Shown here in pieces: positions 1 to 8,503 of a stretch of 64,000 nt of DNA; position 1 is the stretch's first letter; every line of letters starts with the position of its first letter. The position numbers and the translations under genes are program-made. This DNA comes from AC-32 sp038236705 (GTDB lineage: Bacteria; Actinomycetota; Thermoleophilia; Gaiellales; Gaiellaceae). The notes beneath the pieces are model-generated. The model was given only the letters and a program-made list of their open reading frames with translations. It had not been told where the DNA came from and searched no databases. Location of the stretch: contig JBBRZN010000001.1 of NCBI GenBank assembly GCA_038236705.1, forward strand, positions 101,645 through 165,644, read 5' to 3'.

Positions 1-2
1 CC

Positions 3-470
3 GGCCTCGTGACGGCGGGCATGTTCCTGCTGATCGTGTTCGGCGGCACCCTCGGCGACGCGCTCGTCTCGCGCACGGGCCTCGGCGGCGGCTTCAAGCT
101 GCTCTGGAACATCGCGCGCTGGCCGATCGCCTTCGCGGCGGTGCTGCTCTTCTTCTCGCTCGTCTACTACCTGGCGCCGAACGTCGATCACCGCAACTGG
201 CGCTGGGTCACGCCCGGATCGCTCGTCGGGTCGGTGCTCTGGCTCGTGCTCTCGGGATTGTTCGCGGTCTACACGAGCTTCGCGGGCTCCTACGACAAGA
301 CGTACGGCTCGATCGCGGGCGCGATCATCCTGCTGCTGTGGCTCAACTACAGCTCCTGGGCGATCCTCTTCGGCGCAGAGCTGAACGCGGAGCTCGACCG
401 GCAGGCGGACATCCACGCGGCCGGCGGGCCCAGGGCGGGGCTCGTCAAGCCCGCCAGGCGCGGTAGCTAG
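3..470 (+). CDS. YihY/BrkB-family membrane protein, C-terminal part
   Basis: The reading frame enters from before the window, so only the last 155 residues are visible and the start is unknown. It is a polytopic inner-membrane protein of the YihY/virulence factor BrkB family, whose function is not firmly established. Visible hallmarks are the RWVTPGSLVGSVLW stretch, followed by SFAGSYDKTYGSIAGAI and LLWLNYSSWAILFGAELNAE, which are the conserved last helices of the family. The end is a short basic tail. Its TAG stop lies in a CTAG shared with the convergent gene, so the two genes overlap by 3 bases. Family assignment is secure. Confidence 0.88.
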   Translation, partial: GLVTAGMFLLIVFGGTLGDALVSRTGLGGGFKLLWNIARWPIAFAAVLLFFSLVYYLAPNVDHRNWRWVTPGSLVGSVLWLVLSGLFAVYTSFAGSYDKTYGSIAGAIILLLWLNYSSWAILFGAELNAELDRQADIHAAGGPRAGLVKPARRGS

Positions 471-1120
471 GTGACCTTGAAGGTCCGGCGCAGCTTCTTG
501 CTCGCGTCGGAGCGAACCGTGTAGGTACCGGCCTTGAACGCAACCGTCCAGGTGACGGAGCCCTTGAACTTGACGCCCGTCTTCTTGTTCACGCTTCTGC
601 CGAGCAGGTGGAAGTTGTCCGCCCTGGTCGCGTCGCGGACGGTGAGCTTGTAGGTGCCGGCGGCGAGGGACCTGACCGTCGTCCCGGCAGCGGTCTTCAG
701 CGAGATCACCTTGCCTGGGCCGACGCGCCCGATCAGCTTGGGCTTCGGCGTCGGCGCGCTCCCCACTGCAAACGTGCCTCTCATTGTCCCCGGATGCGCG
801 TCGCAGAGGAAGGTGTAGGTGCCGTCCAGGAGCGTCACGCTCCAGGTGACGTTGCCGGTGCCGGCCACGTCGGTCGCCATGTCGATGCCGCCCGGCCCCT
901 TGAGATGGAAGCTGTGCTCTGCCGAGAGGTCGCTCACGTCGATCGAGTACGTCCCTGGCGGCACGCGAGTGACCTTTACGCCGGCGGCATTCGCGATCGA
1001 GATCGAGAAGCCCGGCCCGACCTTGGCCTTCAGCACCGGGTTAGCCGCGTGGCCGGATCCCGACAGCAGCACGGCGGCCAGCACGAGCGGAAGCAGCAGC
1101 ATCGGTCGCACAGCGGTCAC
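467..1120 (-). CDS. secreted protein with two tandem cupredoxin-like domains
   Basis: 217 residues from a GTG start, with an N-terminal signal peptide (hydrophobic stretch 6-22, likely cleavage near residue 25). Two similar beta-sandwich repeats follow (about 30-120 and 128-216). Repeat 1 carries a plausible type 1 copper site: H69 or H72 in EHSFHLKG and C106, H109, M113 in CDAHPGTM. Repeat 2 keeps the frame (DNFHL; GTYTVRSDASKKLRR) but C106, H109 and M113 correspond to S204, S207 and R211, so it should not bind copper. It is probably an exported electron-transfer or structural protein; the substrate is unknown. The upstream gene on the plus strand converges on it. Confidence 0.75.
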   Translation of the reverse strand: MTAVRPMLLLPLVLAAVLLSGSGHAANPVLKAKVGPGFSISIANAAGVKVTRVPPGTYSIDVSDLSAEHSFHLKGPGGIDMATDVAGTGNVTWSVTLLDGTYTFLCDAHPGTMRGTFAVGSAPTPKPKLIGRVGPGKVISLKTAAGTTVRSLAAGTYKLTVRDATRADNFHLLGRSVNKKTGVKFKGSVTWTVAFKAGTYTVRSDASKKLRRTFKVT

Positions 1121-1187
1121 GCTACCCCATACGAGTCGAAAGGCGCATTCGGTTTTCTCAGGGCCGCCAGAGCCTTAGACTCACCTC

Positions 1188-1601
1188 GTGCTTCGCCGCA
1201 ACGAGAAAGTCGAGCTGATCAAGAAGGTGCCGCTGTTCGCAGGCGGCTCCAAGAGAGAGCTGGAGCAGATCGCCCAGATCGCGGACGAGATCGACCTGCG
1301 CGAGGGCAAGGAGATGACGAAGCAGGGCTCGCGCGGCCGTGAGTTCTTCGTGCTGCTCGAGGGCGAGGCCGACGTGACGAAGGACGGCCAGAGCATCAAC
1401 AAGCTCGGGGCAGGTGATTTCTTCGGCGAGATCGCGCTCGTTTCCGACTCGCCGCGCACGGCGACGGTGACGGCGACCTCGCCGGTGCGGGCGCTCGTGA
1501 TCACCGACCGCTCGTTCAGGCGCCTGCTGGACGACCAGCCGGAGTTCCAGGGCAAGGTTCTGCGGGCCCTGGCCGAGCGGCTGGCGCCCGAGACTCTCTA
1601 G
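1188..1601 (+). CDS. cyclic nucleotide-binding domain protein
   Basis: 137 residues, a stand-alone cNMP-binding (Crp/Fnr sensor type) domain with no DNA-binding helix-turn-helix. Visible are FFVLLEGEADV, GDFFGEIALVSDSPRTATVTA (phosphate-binding cassette region, with the E and R usually contacting the cyclic nucleotide) and the closing helix FQGKVLRALAERL. It is likely a small cytoplasmic sensor or regulatory subunit; partner unknown. The GTG start is preceded by TAGACT at 1176-1181 with a 6-nt gap, which puts transcription start at the G of the start codon (leaderless). Its TAG stop shares CTAG with the convergent pheT stop. Confidence 0.85.
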   Translation: MLRRNEKVELIKKVPLFAGGSKRELEQIAQIADEIDLREGKEMTKQGSRGREFFVLLEGEADVTKDGQSINKLGAGDFFGEIALVSDSPRTATVTATSPVRALVITDRSFRRLLDDQPEFQGKVLRALAERLAPETL

Positions 1602-3880
1602 GCCCTGAGCTCCGCGCCGAAGCGCTCGCGCAGCGCTGCCACGATCTTCTCGCGCAGCGCAGCCGCGTCCTCGTCGGTGAGCGTGCGCTCGGCCGACTGG
1701 AAGCTGGCCGCGAAGGCAACCGACTTGCGGCCCGGGCCGACCTGCTCGCCGCGGTAAACGTCGAAGGGCCGCATCTCCCGCAGCTCCGGCCCCGCGGCCT
1801 CGTGCGCCGCAGCGGCCAGCTCGGCGGCGCTGACCCCCTCGGGAACTGCGAAGGCTAGGTCCTGGCGGAGCGCCGGGAAGCTGGCGACGTCCGTGTAGTG
1901 CACGTCCTCGCGAGCCTCTTCGAGCAGCTTGGCGAGATCGAGCTCGAAGGCGCCCCAGACGCCGTCCAGCACCGCCGGGTGCAACTCGCCGACTACACCG
2001 GAGCCGACGGTCGCGACCTTTCCCGGGTGCAGTAAGTCGTCGCTCGCGCGCTCGAAGGCGGGCTCGGCCTTGAGCGCCGCGTAGAGCGTCTCGACGATGC
2101 CCTTCGCCCGGCTCCAGCCGCCCTCGACGATCGCGGCGAGGTGCACGTGCTCGTCGGGCAGGTCGTCCCCCGGGAGGTAGATCCGCGCGATCTCGAAGAG
2201 TGCGATCTCCTCGGCGCCGAGCTCGACGTTGCGCCGCGCCGCGTCCACGAGGCTCGGGAGCACGCGCGTCCTCAGCACAACGAGCTCGGCGGAGATCGGC
2301 TCCGGCAGCCGCCACGCGTTCGGATCCGGGTCGGCCGGCCGCAGCGACGGCGTGTACGTCTCGGTGAGGCCAAGGCCGGCGAGAACGTCCTCGACGCGGC
2401 GGCGCAGGCGCTGCAGTGGGGTCAAGGCCCCGAACATCTCGCGGCGCGCCGGAAGCGTGAACGGCACCTGCTCGAGCCGCTCGCGCGCGACCTCCTCGAC
2501 CACGTCCACCTCGCGCGTCACATCGCGGGCCCTCCAGCTGGGCGTGACGACCTCGTCGCCCCGATGCTCGAAGCCGAGCCGCTCGAGCCAGCCGATCTGC
2601 TCCGCCGGCGGACTCGGGATGCCGATCAACTCGTCGGCGCGCTCGGGCCGGTAGTGGATGACGGGCCACTCCGGAAGACGCACGTGCACGTCGATGTGCC
2701 CGACCCAGCGCGCACCGGCGGTCTCGACGAGCAGCTGGGTGGCGAGCCTGGCGGCCGGCTCGGCGAGATACGGGTCGACGCCCTTCTCCCAGCGGTTCGA
2801 GCCCTCGGTGCGCAGGCGCAGACGCTCGGAGGTGCGGAAGATCGTGGTCGGCTCGAAGTTCGCCGCCTCGAGCAGCACCTCGCTCGTGGGCTCGTCGATC
2901 TCGGTCTCCTCGCCGCCCATGATCCCGGCGAGGGCGACGGAGCGCTCGGCGTCGGCGATCATCAGGTCGGTCTGCTCTAGGTTGCGCTCGACACCGTCCA
3001 GGGTGCGAATCGTCTCCCCCGGCCGGGCGCGGCGGACGACGATCCTCCCGCCATTCAGCGTCACGAGGTCGAAGGCGTGCAGCGGATTGCCGAGCGCGAG
3101 CATGACGTAGTTGGTCACGTCCACGACGTTGGAGATCGGGCGCATTCCCGCGTTGAGCAGGCGCGTCTTGAGCCAGATCGGCGACGGGCCGATCGTCACG
3201 TCGCGGAAGAGCCGGCCGATGTAACGCGGGCAGCCCACGAAGTCCTCGACGGTGACGTCCACCGGCTCCTCAGCGGCAGGCTGGGGGTCCTCGCCGGGCA
3301 TCGGCGCCAACTCGAGCTCGTAGAGCGCGGCGATCTCGCGCGCGAGCCCGTAGATCGAGAGCAGGTCGGGCCGGTTTCCGGTGGCCTCGACGAGCAGCAC
3401 CTCCTCGACGAGCGGGAGGACATCGCCGAGCGGCGTGCCCGGCTCGGTCTCGGGCAGCACCATGATCCCGGAGTGGTCGGTGCCGAGCTCGACCTCGTCC
3501 TCGGCGAGAATCATCCCGTCGGAGAGCTCGCCGCGCACCTTCCGCTGCTCGAGCTGCAGGCCGCCAGGGAGCACCGCCCCCGGGAGCGCGACGGCAACGG
3601 TGGCGCCCGCCCCGAAGTTCCAGGCGCCGCAGACGATCTGCCGCGGCTCGCCTTCGCCGATGTCGACGCGACAGAGCTGGAGCCGGTCGGCGTTCGGGTG
3701 CTTGGCGGCCTCCACGACCTTGCCCACGCGGAAGAGGCCGAGGTTGCCGTCGGTGTCCGAGACGCCGCGCCGCTCGATGCCCTCGATCTCGGCGGTCGAG
3801 ATCGACAGACGGGTCGCCAGCTCGTCGAGCGGCATCTCGATCGGGACGTAGTCCCGCAGCCAGGAGACCGGGACTCTCAA
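1598..3880 (-). CDS. pheT: phenylalanine--tRNA ligase beta subunit
   Basis: 760 residues, normal length. PheT with PheS forms the heterotetramer that charges tRNA-Phe. Order of domains: N-terminal SWLRDYV segment, EMAP/OB tRNA-binding domain around 40-150 (KHPNADRLQLCRVD), B3/B4 editing-type domain (about 200-370), B5, the catalytic-like core, and a C-terminal anticodon-binding FDX-ACB domain (FPALRQDLAF, last 90 residues). The start is TTG at 3880, the only initiator that yields the conserved RVPVSWL terminus; it overlaps the pheS stop as TTGA, so the subunits are translationally coupled. No ATG or GTG is available at this position. Confidence 0.96.
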   Translation of the reverse strand: MRVPVSWLRDYVPIEMPLDELATRLSISTAEIEGIERRGVSDTDGNLGLFRVGKVVEAAKHPNADRLQLCRVDIGEGEPRQIVCGAWNFGAGATVAVALPGAVLPGGLQLEQRKVRGELSDGMILAEDEVELGTDHSGIMVLPETEPGTPLGDVLPLVEEVLLVEATGNRPDLLSIYGLAREIAALYELELAPMPGEDPQPAAEEPVDVTVEDFVGCPRYIGRLFRDVTIGPSPIWLKTRLLNAGMRPISNVVDVTNYVMLALGNPLHAFDLVTLNGGRIVVRRARPGETIRTLDGVERNLEQTDLMIADAERSVALAGIMGGEETEIDEPTSEVLLEAANFEPTTIFRTSERLRLRTEGSNRWEKGVDPYLAEPAARLATQLLVETAGARWVGHIDVHVRLPEWPVIHYRPERADELIGIPSPPAEQIGWLERLGFEHRGDEVVTPSWRARDVTREVDVVEEVARERLEQVPFTLPARREMFGALTPLQRLRRRVEDVLAGLGLTETYTPSLRPADPDPNAWRLPEPISAELVVLRTRVLPSLVDAARRNVELGAEEIALFEIARIYLPGDDLPDEHVHLAAIVEGGWSRAKGIVETLYAALKAEPAFERASDDLLHPGKVATVGSGVVGELHPAVLDGVWGAFELDLAKLLEEAREDVHYTDVASFPALRQDLAFAVPEGVSAAELAAAAHEAAGPELREMRPFDVYRGEQVGPGRKSVAFAASFQSAERTLTDEDAAALREKIVAALRERFGAELRA

Positions 3881-4872
3881 AATTGGGTCAGGACGCGGAG
3901 GTCCCCCTCCCAGAGCGCGCGAATGTCGGGGAAGTCGTACTTCAGCTGCGCGACGCGCTCGATCCCGCAACCGAAGGCGAAGCCGCTCCACTCGCCGGGG
4001 TCGAGCCCCACGTTCTCGAACACACGCGGGTCGACCATGCCGGAGCCGCCCATCTCGAGCCAGCCCGAGTAGCGGCACGTGCGGCAACCCTTGCCATCGC
4101 AGATCCCGCAGGAGACGTCCGGCTCCATCGAGGGCTCGGTGAACGGGAAGTAGTGCGTGCGGAAGCGCACGCGCCGGTCGGGCCCGAAGATCGCGCGCAT
4201 CACATGCAGGAGCGTGCCCTTGAGGTCGGCCAGGGTGATGCCGCGGTCGACGGCGAGGCCCTCGAACTGATGGAAGATCGGGTAGTGCGTGGCGTCGATC
4301 GCGTCGCGCCGGTAGCAGCGGCCGATCGAGACCATGTAGATCGGCGGCTCGCGCTCCTCCAGCGAGTGGATCTGGCTCGGCGACGTCTCCGTGCGCAGGA
4401 GACGGTTCTCGTCGAAGAAGAAGGTCGCCCGCGGCGAGCGCGCCGGGTGCCACGGGTCGAAGGCGAGCTTGTCGAAGTTGTACTCCGTCGTCTCGACCTC
4501 GCGGTCGTCGCGGATCTCGTAACCGAGGCCGAGGAACGTGTCCTCGATCTGACGGCGTGCTTGCGTGATCGGGTGCAGGTGACCGAGGCGGAACGGGTCG
4601 CCGGGAAGCGTGACGTCGACGACTTCCTCCGTGAGGGAGCGGTCGAGCTCGGTGCGCTCGAGCTCGTCCCGGCGGGTCTCCAGCGCAGCTTCGAGGCGGT
4701 CGCGGATGCCGTTCAGGATCATGCCGGTCTCGCGGTCCCGGACGGCGCGTAGCGCCTGGGCGAGCTCGCTCTTGCGGCCGAGGTAGCGGACGCGCGCCTC
4801 CTCCAGCTCGGCGGGGCTCGCTGCGCCTGCGATCGCGCTCTGTGCCTCGGTTTCCAGGGCCTTGGGATCCAC
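3877..4872 (-). CDS. pheS: phenylalanine--tRNA ligase alpha subunit
   Basis: 331 residues, a class II synthetase catalytic subunit. An N-terminal coiled-coil (about 1-80) is followed by the catalytic core: GLGYEIRDDREVETTEYNF, the motif 2 region YRRDAIDATHYPIFHQ, a four-cysteine segment (CGICDGKGCRTC), GMVDPRVF and the motif 3 region GFAFGCGIERVAQLKY. The GTG start at 4872 lies exactly 6 nt after a TACAGT -10 box (complement of 4879-4884), so the transcript is probably leaderless. Only 24 bp separate it from the divergent methyltransferase gene. It is the first gene of the pheST operon. Confidence 0.96.
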   Translation of the reverse strand: MDPKALETEAQSAIAGAASPAELEEARVRYLGRKSELAQALRAVRDRETGMILNGIRDRLEAALETRRDELERTELDRSLTEEVVDVTLPGDPFRLGHLHPITQARRQIEDTFLGLGYEIRDDREVETTEYNFDKLAFDPWHPARSPRATFFFDENRLLRTETSPSQIHSLEEREPPIYMVSIGRCYRRDAIDATHYPIFHQFEGLAVDRGITLADLKGTLLHVMRAIFGPDRRVRFRTHYFPFTEPSMEPDVSCGICDGKGCRTCRYSGWLEMGGSGMVDPRVFENVGLDPGEWSGFAFGCGIERVAQLKYDFPDIRALWEGDLRVLTQF

Positions 4873-4878
4873 CCGCCG

Positions 4879-4888
4879 ACTGTACCAT
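4879..4888. promoter_or_regulatory. bidirectional leaderless promoter (overlapping -10 boxes)
   Basis: The 24-bp gap between pheS and the methyltransferase gene holds ACTGTACCAT. Read on minus it gives TACAGT (4884-4879), 6 nt before the pheS GTG; read on plus it gives TACCAT (4883-4888), 8 nt before the GTG at 4897. The two hexamers share the central TA. No room is left for Shine-Dalgarno sites on either side. Confidence 0.6.
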
Positions 4889-4896
4889 CGGGTCCC

Positions 4897-5586
4897 GTGA
4901 GCGCTTACGACGCCTTCGCGCCGGTCTACGACGGCTGGGCCTCCCACATGACCGAGGACGTCGCCTTCTACGTCGAGCTGGCCAAGGAGGCGGACGGACC
5001 GCTGGTCGAGCTGGCGGTCGGCAACGGGCGCGTGGCAATCCCGGTGGCGCAGGCGGCCAGGCCCGTGCTCGGGATCGACAGCTCGCCGGCGATGCTGGCG
5101 CAGGCGCGCGAGCGGGCGGCCGAGGCCGGAGTCGACCTGGAGCTGAGGGAGGGCGACATGCGGGAGCTCTCGCTCGAGGAGCCGGCGGCGCTCATCTACT
5201 GCCCGTTCCGCGGGCTCCTCCATCTGCCCACGTGGGCCGACCGGCGCCGCGTTTTCGAGCGGGTGGCGGCCTCGCTGCGCCCCGGCGGCCGCTTCGCCTG
5301 GAACGCGTTCCCCTTCAACCCGCACATCGCGGCCGCGAACGACGGCGTTTGGGGCGAGCAGGCCGGGATTCGCCACCGGGTTGACCACGTGCCCACGGAC
5401 AACCGGATCGACATCACGCTCGAGTCAGGCGACTCGATTTCGCTCTGGTGGCTGAACCGCTCCGAATGGGAGGGCCTGATCGACGTGGCCGGGCTCGAGG
5501 TCGAGGCGCTGTACGGCTGGTTCGACCGTCGGCCCTTCGACGAGACGAGCGAGGAGTTCGTCTGGGTGGCACGCAAGCCCGGGTGA
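4897..5586 (+). CDS. SAM-dependent methyltransferase, class I
   Basis: 229 residues with a Rossmann methyltransferase fold. Motif I is VELAVGNGRVAIPVA (about 40-54), the acidic motif after strand 2 is GIDSSPAML, and YCPFRGLLHL occupies the post-motif IV position. The substrate is not evident; the sequence ends in YGWFDRRPF, shared with the next gene. GTG start, apparently leaderless (TACCAT 8 nt upstream). It overlaps the next gene by 4 bases (GTGA) and is clearly its paralogue, so the two form a tandem duplication translated together, possibly as a heterodimer. Confidence 0.88.
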   Translation: MSAYDAFAPVYDGWASHMTEDVAFYVELAKEADGPLVELAVGNGRVAIPVAQAARPVLGIDSSPAMLAQARERAAEAGVDLELREGDMRELSLEEPAALIYCPFRGLLHLPTWADRRRVFERVAASLRPGGRFAWNAFPFNPHIAAANDGVWGEQAGIRHRVDHVPTDNRIDITLESGDSISLWWLNRSEWEGLIDVAGLEVEALYGWFDRRPFDETSEEFVWVARKPG

Positions 5587-6287
5587 GCCTGTACGACTCG
5601 ATCGCCGAGCTCTACGACCCGTGGAGCCGGAGCGTGACCGAGGACGTGGGCTTCTACGTCGAGGAGGCGAAGCGGGCCGCGGCGCCCGTGGTGGAGCTCG
5701 CGGTCGGGACCGGCCGGATCGCCGTGCCGACGGCGGCCGAGGGGATCCGCGTGATCGGCGTCGATTCCTCGCCGGGCATGCTGGAGGTCTGCCGGCAACG
5801 CGCGGAGCTCGCGGGGGTTGCGGAGTTCGTGGACCTGCGGCTGGGAGATCTCGAGGAGCCGCCGGTCCAAGAGCGCGTCGAGCTCGTGACGTGCCCATTT
5901 CGCTCGTTCCTGCATCTGCTGGACGACGGCGCGCGCCTACGGGCGCTGCGGGCGGCGCGGGAGCTGCTGGTGCCGGGCGGGCGGCTCGTGTTCGACGTCT
6001 TCGCGCCGGGGGCGGGCGACATCGCGGACACGCACGGGCGCTGGCTCGAGCGAGAGCCGGGAATCTTCGAGCGCGCCGACTGGGACTCGCGCGTGCGGAC
6101 GCTGACGCTGTCAGTGCGGGGCGAGTCGGGCGCGACGACGTTCACGCTCGCCTGGCTCTCACCGGACGAATGGCGCGGGCTGCTCGAACAAGCGGGGTTC
6201 GAGGTGCTCGGCTGCTTCGGCTGGTTCGACCGGCGGCCTTATAGCGGCGGCGAGGACACGGTCTGGGTGACCAGACGGCCGCGCTGA
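5583..6287 (+). CDS. SAM-dependent methyltransferase, tandem paralogue
   Basis: 234 residues, GTG start overlapping the previous TGA (GTGA). Same architecture as its neighbour: SVTEDVGFYVEEAKRA at the N-terminus, motif I VELAVGTGRIAVPTA, GVDSSPGML, then CPFRSFLHL and the shared C-terminal GWFDRRPY. It has the canonical second glycine of motif I (GTGR) where the first copy has GNGR. Substrate unknown. It was chosen to start here because the paralogy begins at the second codon (SLYDSIAELYD versus SAYDAFAPVYD). Confidence 0.88.
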   Translation: MSLYDSIAELYDPWSRSVTEDVGFYVEEAKRAAAPVVELAVGTGRIAVPTAAEGIRVIGVDSSPGMLEVCRQRAELAGVAEFVDLRLGDLEEPPVQERVELVTCPFRSFLHLLDDGARLRALRAARELLVPGGRLVFDVFAPGAGDIADTHGRWLEREPGIFERADWDSRVRTLTLSVRGESGATTFTLAWLSPDEWRGLLEQAGFEVLGCFGWFDRRPYSGGEDTVWVTRRPR

Positions 6288-6298
6288 AGGGGCCAGGG

Positions 6299-6315
6299 CC
6301 GGGGACTGTCCCCGG
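6299..6315. repeat. odd-centred palindrome CCGGGGAC-T-GTCCCCGG
   Basis: A perfect 8-bp inverted repeat around one T, 12 bp after the methyltransferase stop in the 101-bp gap before the MOSC gene. It belongs to the same style of short G/C palindrome seen at 11801, 11910, 41437 and 62254. It could act as an RNA hairpin between two converging genes, but there is no T tract for an intrinsic terminator. Confidence 0.6.
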
Positions 6316-6388
6316 ACGGGCCCTAACGGGACGTGGCTGGGACGAAGCGTTGCAGCTTCGTTACGAAGGACGCGTCCGAGACGGCCGC

Positions 6389-6805
6389 TTAGAGCAGCTC
6401 GACCGGGTCGCCGACGGCGATTTCGCCCGACTCGACGATGCGGGCCAGCATCCCCCGCTTGCCCTCGATCTCGGCCCGCAGGCCCTCGCGCAGCTCGTCC
6501 ATGCGATGACAGGGATCGCAGACCATCGTGATCTCGAAGACCGCCTCGCCGGCACGAACACGCTGGCCGATCGGCCACAGTTCCACGTCGTCGCCCTCAA
6601 CGGTCAGGTTCTCCCGGACCTCGCCGGGCTTGACCCCGACCGACTCCAGGTGCTCGCTGGAGACGAACAGCACCTCCCGCTTGGGCGGGTTCGCGTGGGC
6701 GCAGCCCTCGAGCCCTTCTCCGGCGGTGGCGCGGATCCGATCGTGACCCACCGAGCGCCCGCTCTTGCGGCCCGGCGAGGTCCAGATCCCGGTGATCGTG
6801 GCCAT
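6389..6805 (-). CDS. MOSC domain protein
   Basis: 138 residues, about the size of a stand-alone MOSC (molybdenum cofactor sulfurase C-terminal) domain. These proteins bind pyranopterin or sulfur carriers; the physiological substrate here is unknown. Visible are the conserved cysteine region MVCDPCHRMDELREG and the closing KRGMLARIVESGEIAVGDPVELL. ATG start, leaderless: TAGACT (complement of 6813-6818) stands 7 nt upstream. It converges with the methyltransferase pair. Confidence 0.82.
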   Translation of the reverse strand: MATITGIWTSPGRKSGRSVGHDRIRATAGEGLEGCAHANPPKREVLFVSSEHLESVGVKPGEVRENLTVEGDDVELWPIGQRVRAGEAVFEITMVCDPCHRMDELREGLRAEIEGKRGMLARIVESGEIAVGDPVELL

Positions 6806-6815
6806 CGCGGCCAGT

Positions 6816-7520
6816 CTACCCCCGCCTTCGGGTGACCCAGTCGTAGAGCGCGATCGTCCCCGCCATCGCCACGTTCAGCGACTCCGCGCGTCCGACGAGG
6901 GGGATCGTGGCGGTCGCGGCGCAGGCGGCGACCACCTCGTTCGGCAGCCCCTCCCGTTCCGCGCCGAGGACGAAGCGCGAGAGCGACGCGTCGAGCTCCG
7001 ACAGCGGCGGCGCCCCGTGCGAGAGCAGCGCAACGCACTCCTCCGGCGAGAAGTCGCTCAACGGAACGCGGAAGATCGAGCCGGTCGAGGCCCGCAGCGC
7101 CTTCGGCCCGAACGGGTCAGCGCAGCCCTCCGACAGCGCCAGGTAGGCACCGAACGCGTCGGCCGCGCGGGCCAGCGTTCCCACGTTCCCCGGGTCGCGC
7201 ACCTGCCAAAGCTCGAGTCCGAGCTCCGGCCGCTCGCGCTCGGGTGTCTGCGTTCGGAAGACGCCGATCACCCGCGGGGAATGCCCGAGCCGCGAGACGG
7301 CTGCGAGCAGCTCCGGCACAACCCTCTCGGCCTGCCGTAGCGACAGCGCCGGTGGCCGCTCGGCGTCCACGAGCGCGAACTCCAGCCCCCAGCCGCCCTC
7401 GACCGCCGCCGCGACGAGATCCTCGCCCTCGGCCGCGAAGAGCCCGAGCTTCTCCCGCTGACGCCGCAACCCGAGCTTGCGCACAAGCTTCAGGCGCGGG
7501 TTCGAGGCCGAGGTGATCAC
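6816..7520 (-). CDS. TrmH/SpoU-family RNA 2'-O-methyltransferase
   Basis: 234 residues. The N-terminus ITSASNPRLKLVRKL is typical of the TrmH group that methylates rRNA ribose. A short substrate-binding domain (to about 90) is followed by the SPOUT catalytic domain with LWQVRDPGNVGTLARAADAFGA, FVLGAEREGLPNEV and the knot motif IPLVGRAESLNVAMAGTIALYD. GTG start chosen because it gives the conserved ITSxxNPR terminus; it overlaps the upstream gene's TGA by 4 bases. It is the last gene of the infC-rpmI-rplT run, which fits a role in ribosome maturation. Confidence 0.9.
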   Translation of the reverse strand: MITSASNPRLKLVRKLGLRRQREKLGLFAAEGEDLVAAAVEGGWGLEFALVDAERPPALSLRQAERVVPELLAAVSRLGHSPRVIGVFRTQTPERERPELGLELWQVRDPGNVGTLARAADAFGAYLALSEGCADPFGPKALRASTGSIFRVPLSDFSPEECVALLSHGAPPLSELDASLSRFVLGAEREGLPNEVVAACAATATIPLVGRAESLNVAMAGTIALYDWVTRRRG

Positions 7521-8503
7521 GAGCGCCACCTGATCCAGTTGCCGTGGAAGTCGCACCGCAGCAGGAAGCGCCGCTTGCCATCCGGCCAGAGCGCGACCTC
7601 GAGCTCATAGCTGTCGTCGCGCTTCTCCTCGCGCTCCTCGACGGCCCGCGTGGAAATCCAGCCCAGCGGCCCTTCTCGCCCGGCGCTCTCGAGCAGCTCG
7701 CGCAGCTCGGATCGCTGCTCGGGCCGCAAGTACCCCGTCGAGGCGGTCTGGAAGACCACCGTCAGCGCATCCTCGTGTCGTTCTCCGAGCAGCCCCGGCA
7801 GCAGCTCCATGTAGTCGCCGCGCACGAGCACCGGTGGCTCGCGCCGCAGGATCTCGATCGCCTTCCGCAGACGTTGGCCACGTTCGACCCGTCCGGGCCA
7901 GATGAACGCGCGCAGCAGGCGGGCGCCGTGCTCGGTCGTCACGTTCACGGGGTTGAGGTCGATACCGCGCCGGGTACGGACCTCGACCTGCGCATCCAGC
8001 ACCTCAGGCGGCATTGGCGCATACTCGACGCCGCGCAGGGTCAGCTCCGACGACCCCCACGAGCCGTGCCGGTAGGAATACGCGTAGCGGTCCCAGAGCA
8101 GGTTGAGGCCGGCGGAGGGCCCGAGCTCGAGTAGGTCGAGCAGGCCCGCCCCGGATTCCTTGGCCAGCGTCAGGAATGCCGGCAGCAGTGCGAAGCAGCG
8201 CTGCACTTCGTTGGTCTGGACCGCCTGCTCCTCGATGAACCGCGCCAGGAACTCCTGCTGGGCGACGAGCGCCCGGCGGAAATCCTCCCACTCGCCGGAG
8301 AGCGCGTAGGGCTCCACGCTCGAAAGCTCGAGGTAGTGGACCCCGCCGAAGAGCCGCAACGGAACGTCCCACCGCAACTCGCCGATCAGCTCGTCGAGCA
8401 GCGGCTCGGTCGCACAGCGCCGGGCCAGTCGCGCGTACACCGGTGACCCGAGAGCCTCGAAATGCTCCGCCTGCCGGCGGAAGACCTCAGCTAGCTCGGT
8501 CAG
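7517..8503 (-). CDS. DUF2332 family protein, probable CTG start
   Basis: 328 residues if started at CTG. It belongs to the DUF2332 family of unknown function, common in actinobacteria. Visible are EHFEALGSPVYARLARR near the N-terminus, LELGPSAGLNLLWDRYAY (a methyltransferase-like glycine loop) and VVFQTASTGYL. The conserved N-terminal LTELAEVFRRQAEHF lies in frame with no ATG, GTG or TTG; the only candidate is CTG, sitting as CTGA on the rplT stop exactly as GTGA overlaps do elsewhere here. The first standard start (GTG near 8442) would delete about 20 conserved residues. Confidence 0.82.
   Translation of the reverse strand: MTELAEVFRRQAEHFEALGSPVYARLARRCATEPLLDELIGELRWDVPLRLFGGVHYLELSSVEPYALSGEWEDFRRALVAQQEFLARFIEEQAVQTNEVQRCFALLPAFLTLAKESGAGLLDLLELGPSAGLNLLWDRYAYSYRHGSWGSSELTLRGVEYAPMPPEVLDAQVEVRTRRGIDLNPVNVTTEHGARLLRAFIWPGRVERGQRLRKAIEILRREPPVLVRGDYMELLPGLLGERHEDALTVVFQTASTGYLRPEQRSELRELLESAGREGPLGWISTRAVEEREEKRDDSYELEVALWPDGKRRFLLRCDFHGNWIRWRS

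Noticed and set aside
1598..5038. pheT as a 1146-residue protein continuing through pheS
   Set aside because: The frame is open across pheS, but the first 386 codons are the out-of-frame shadow of pheS. The conserved RVPVSWL start fixes the real beginning at TTG 3880.
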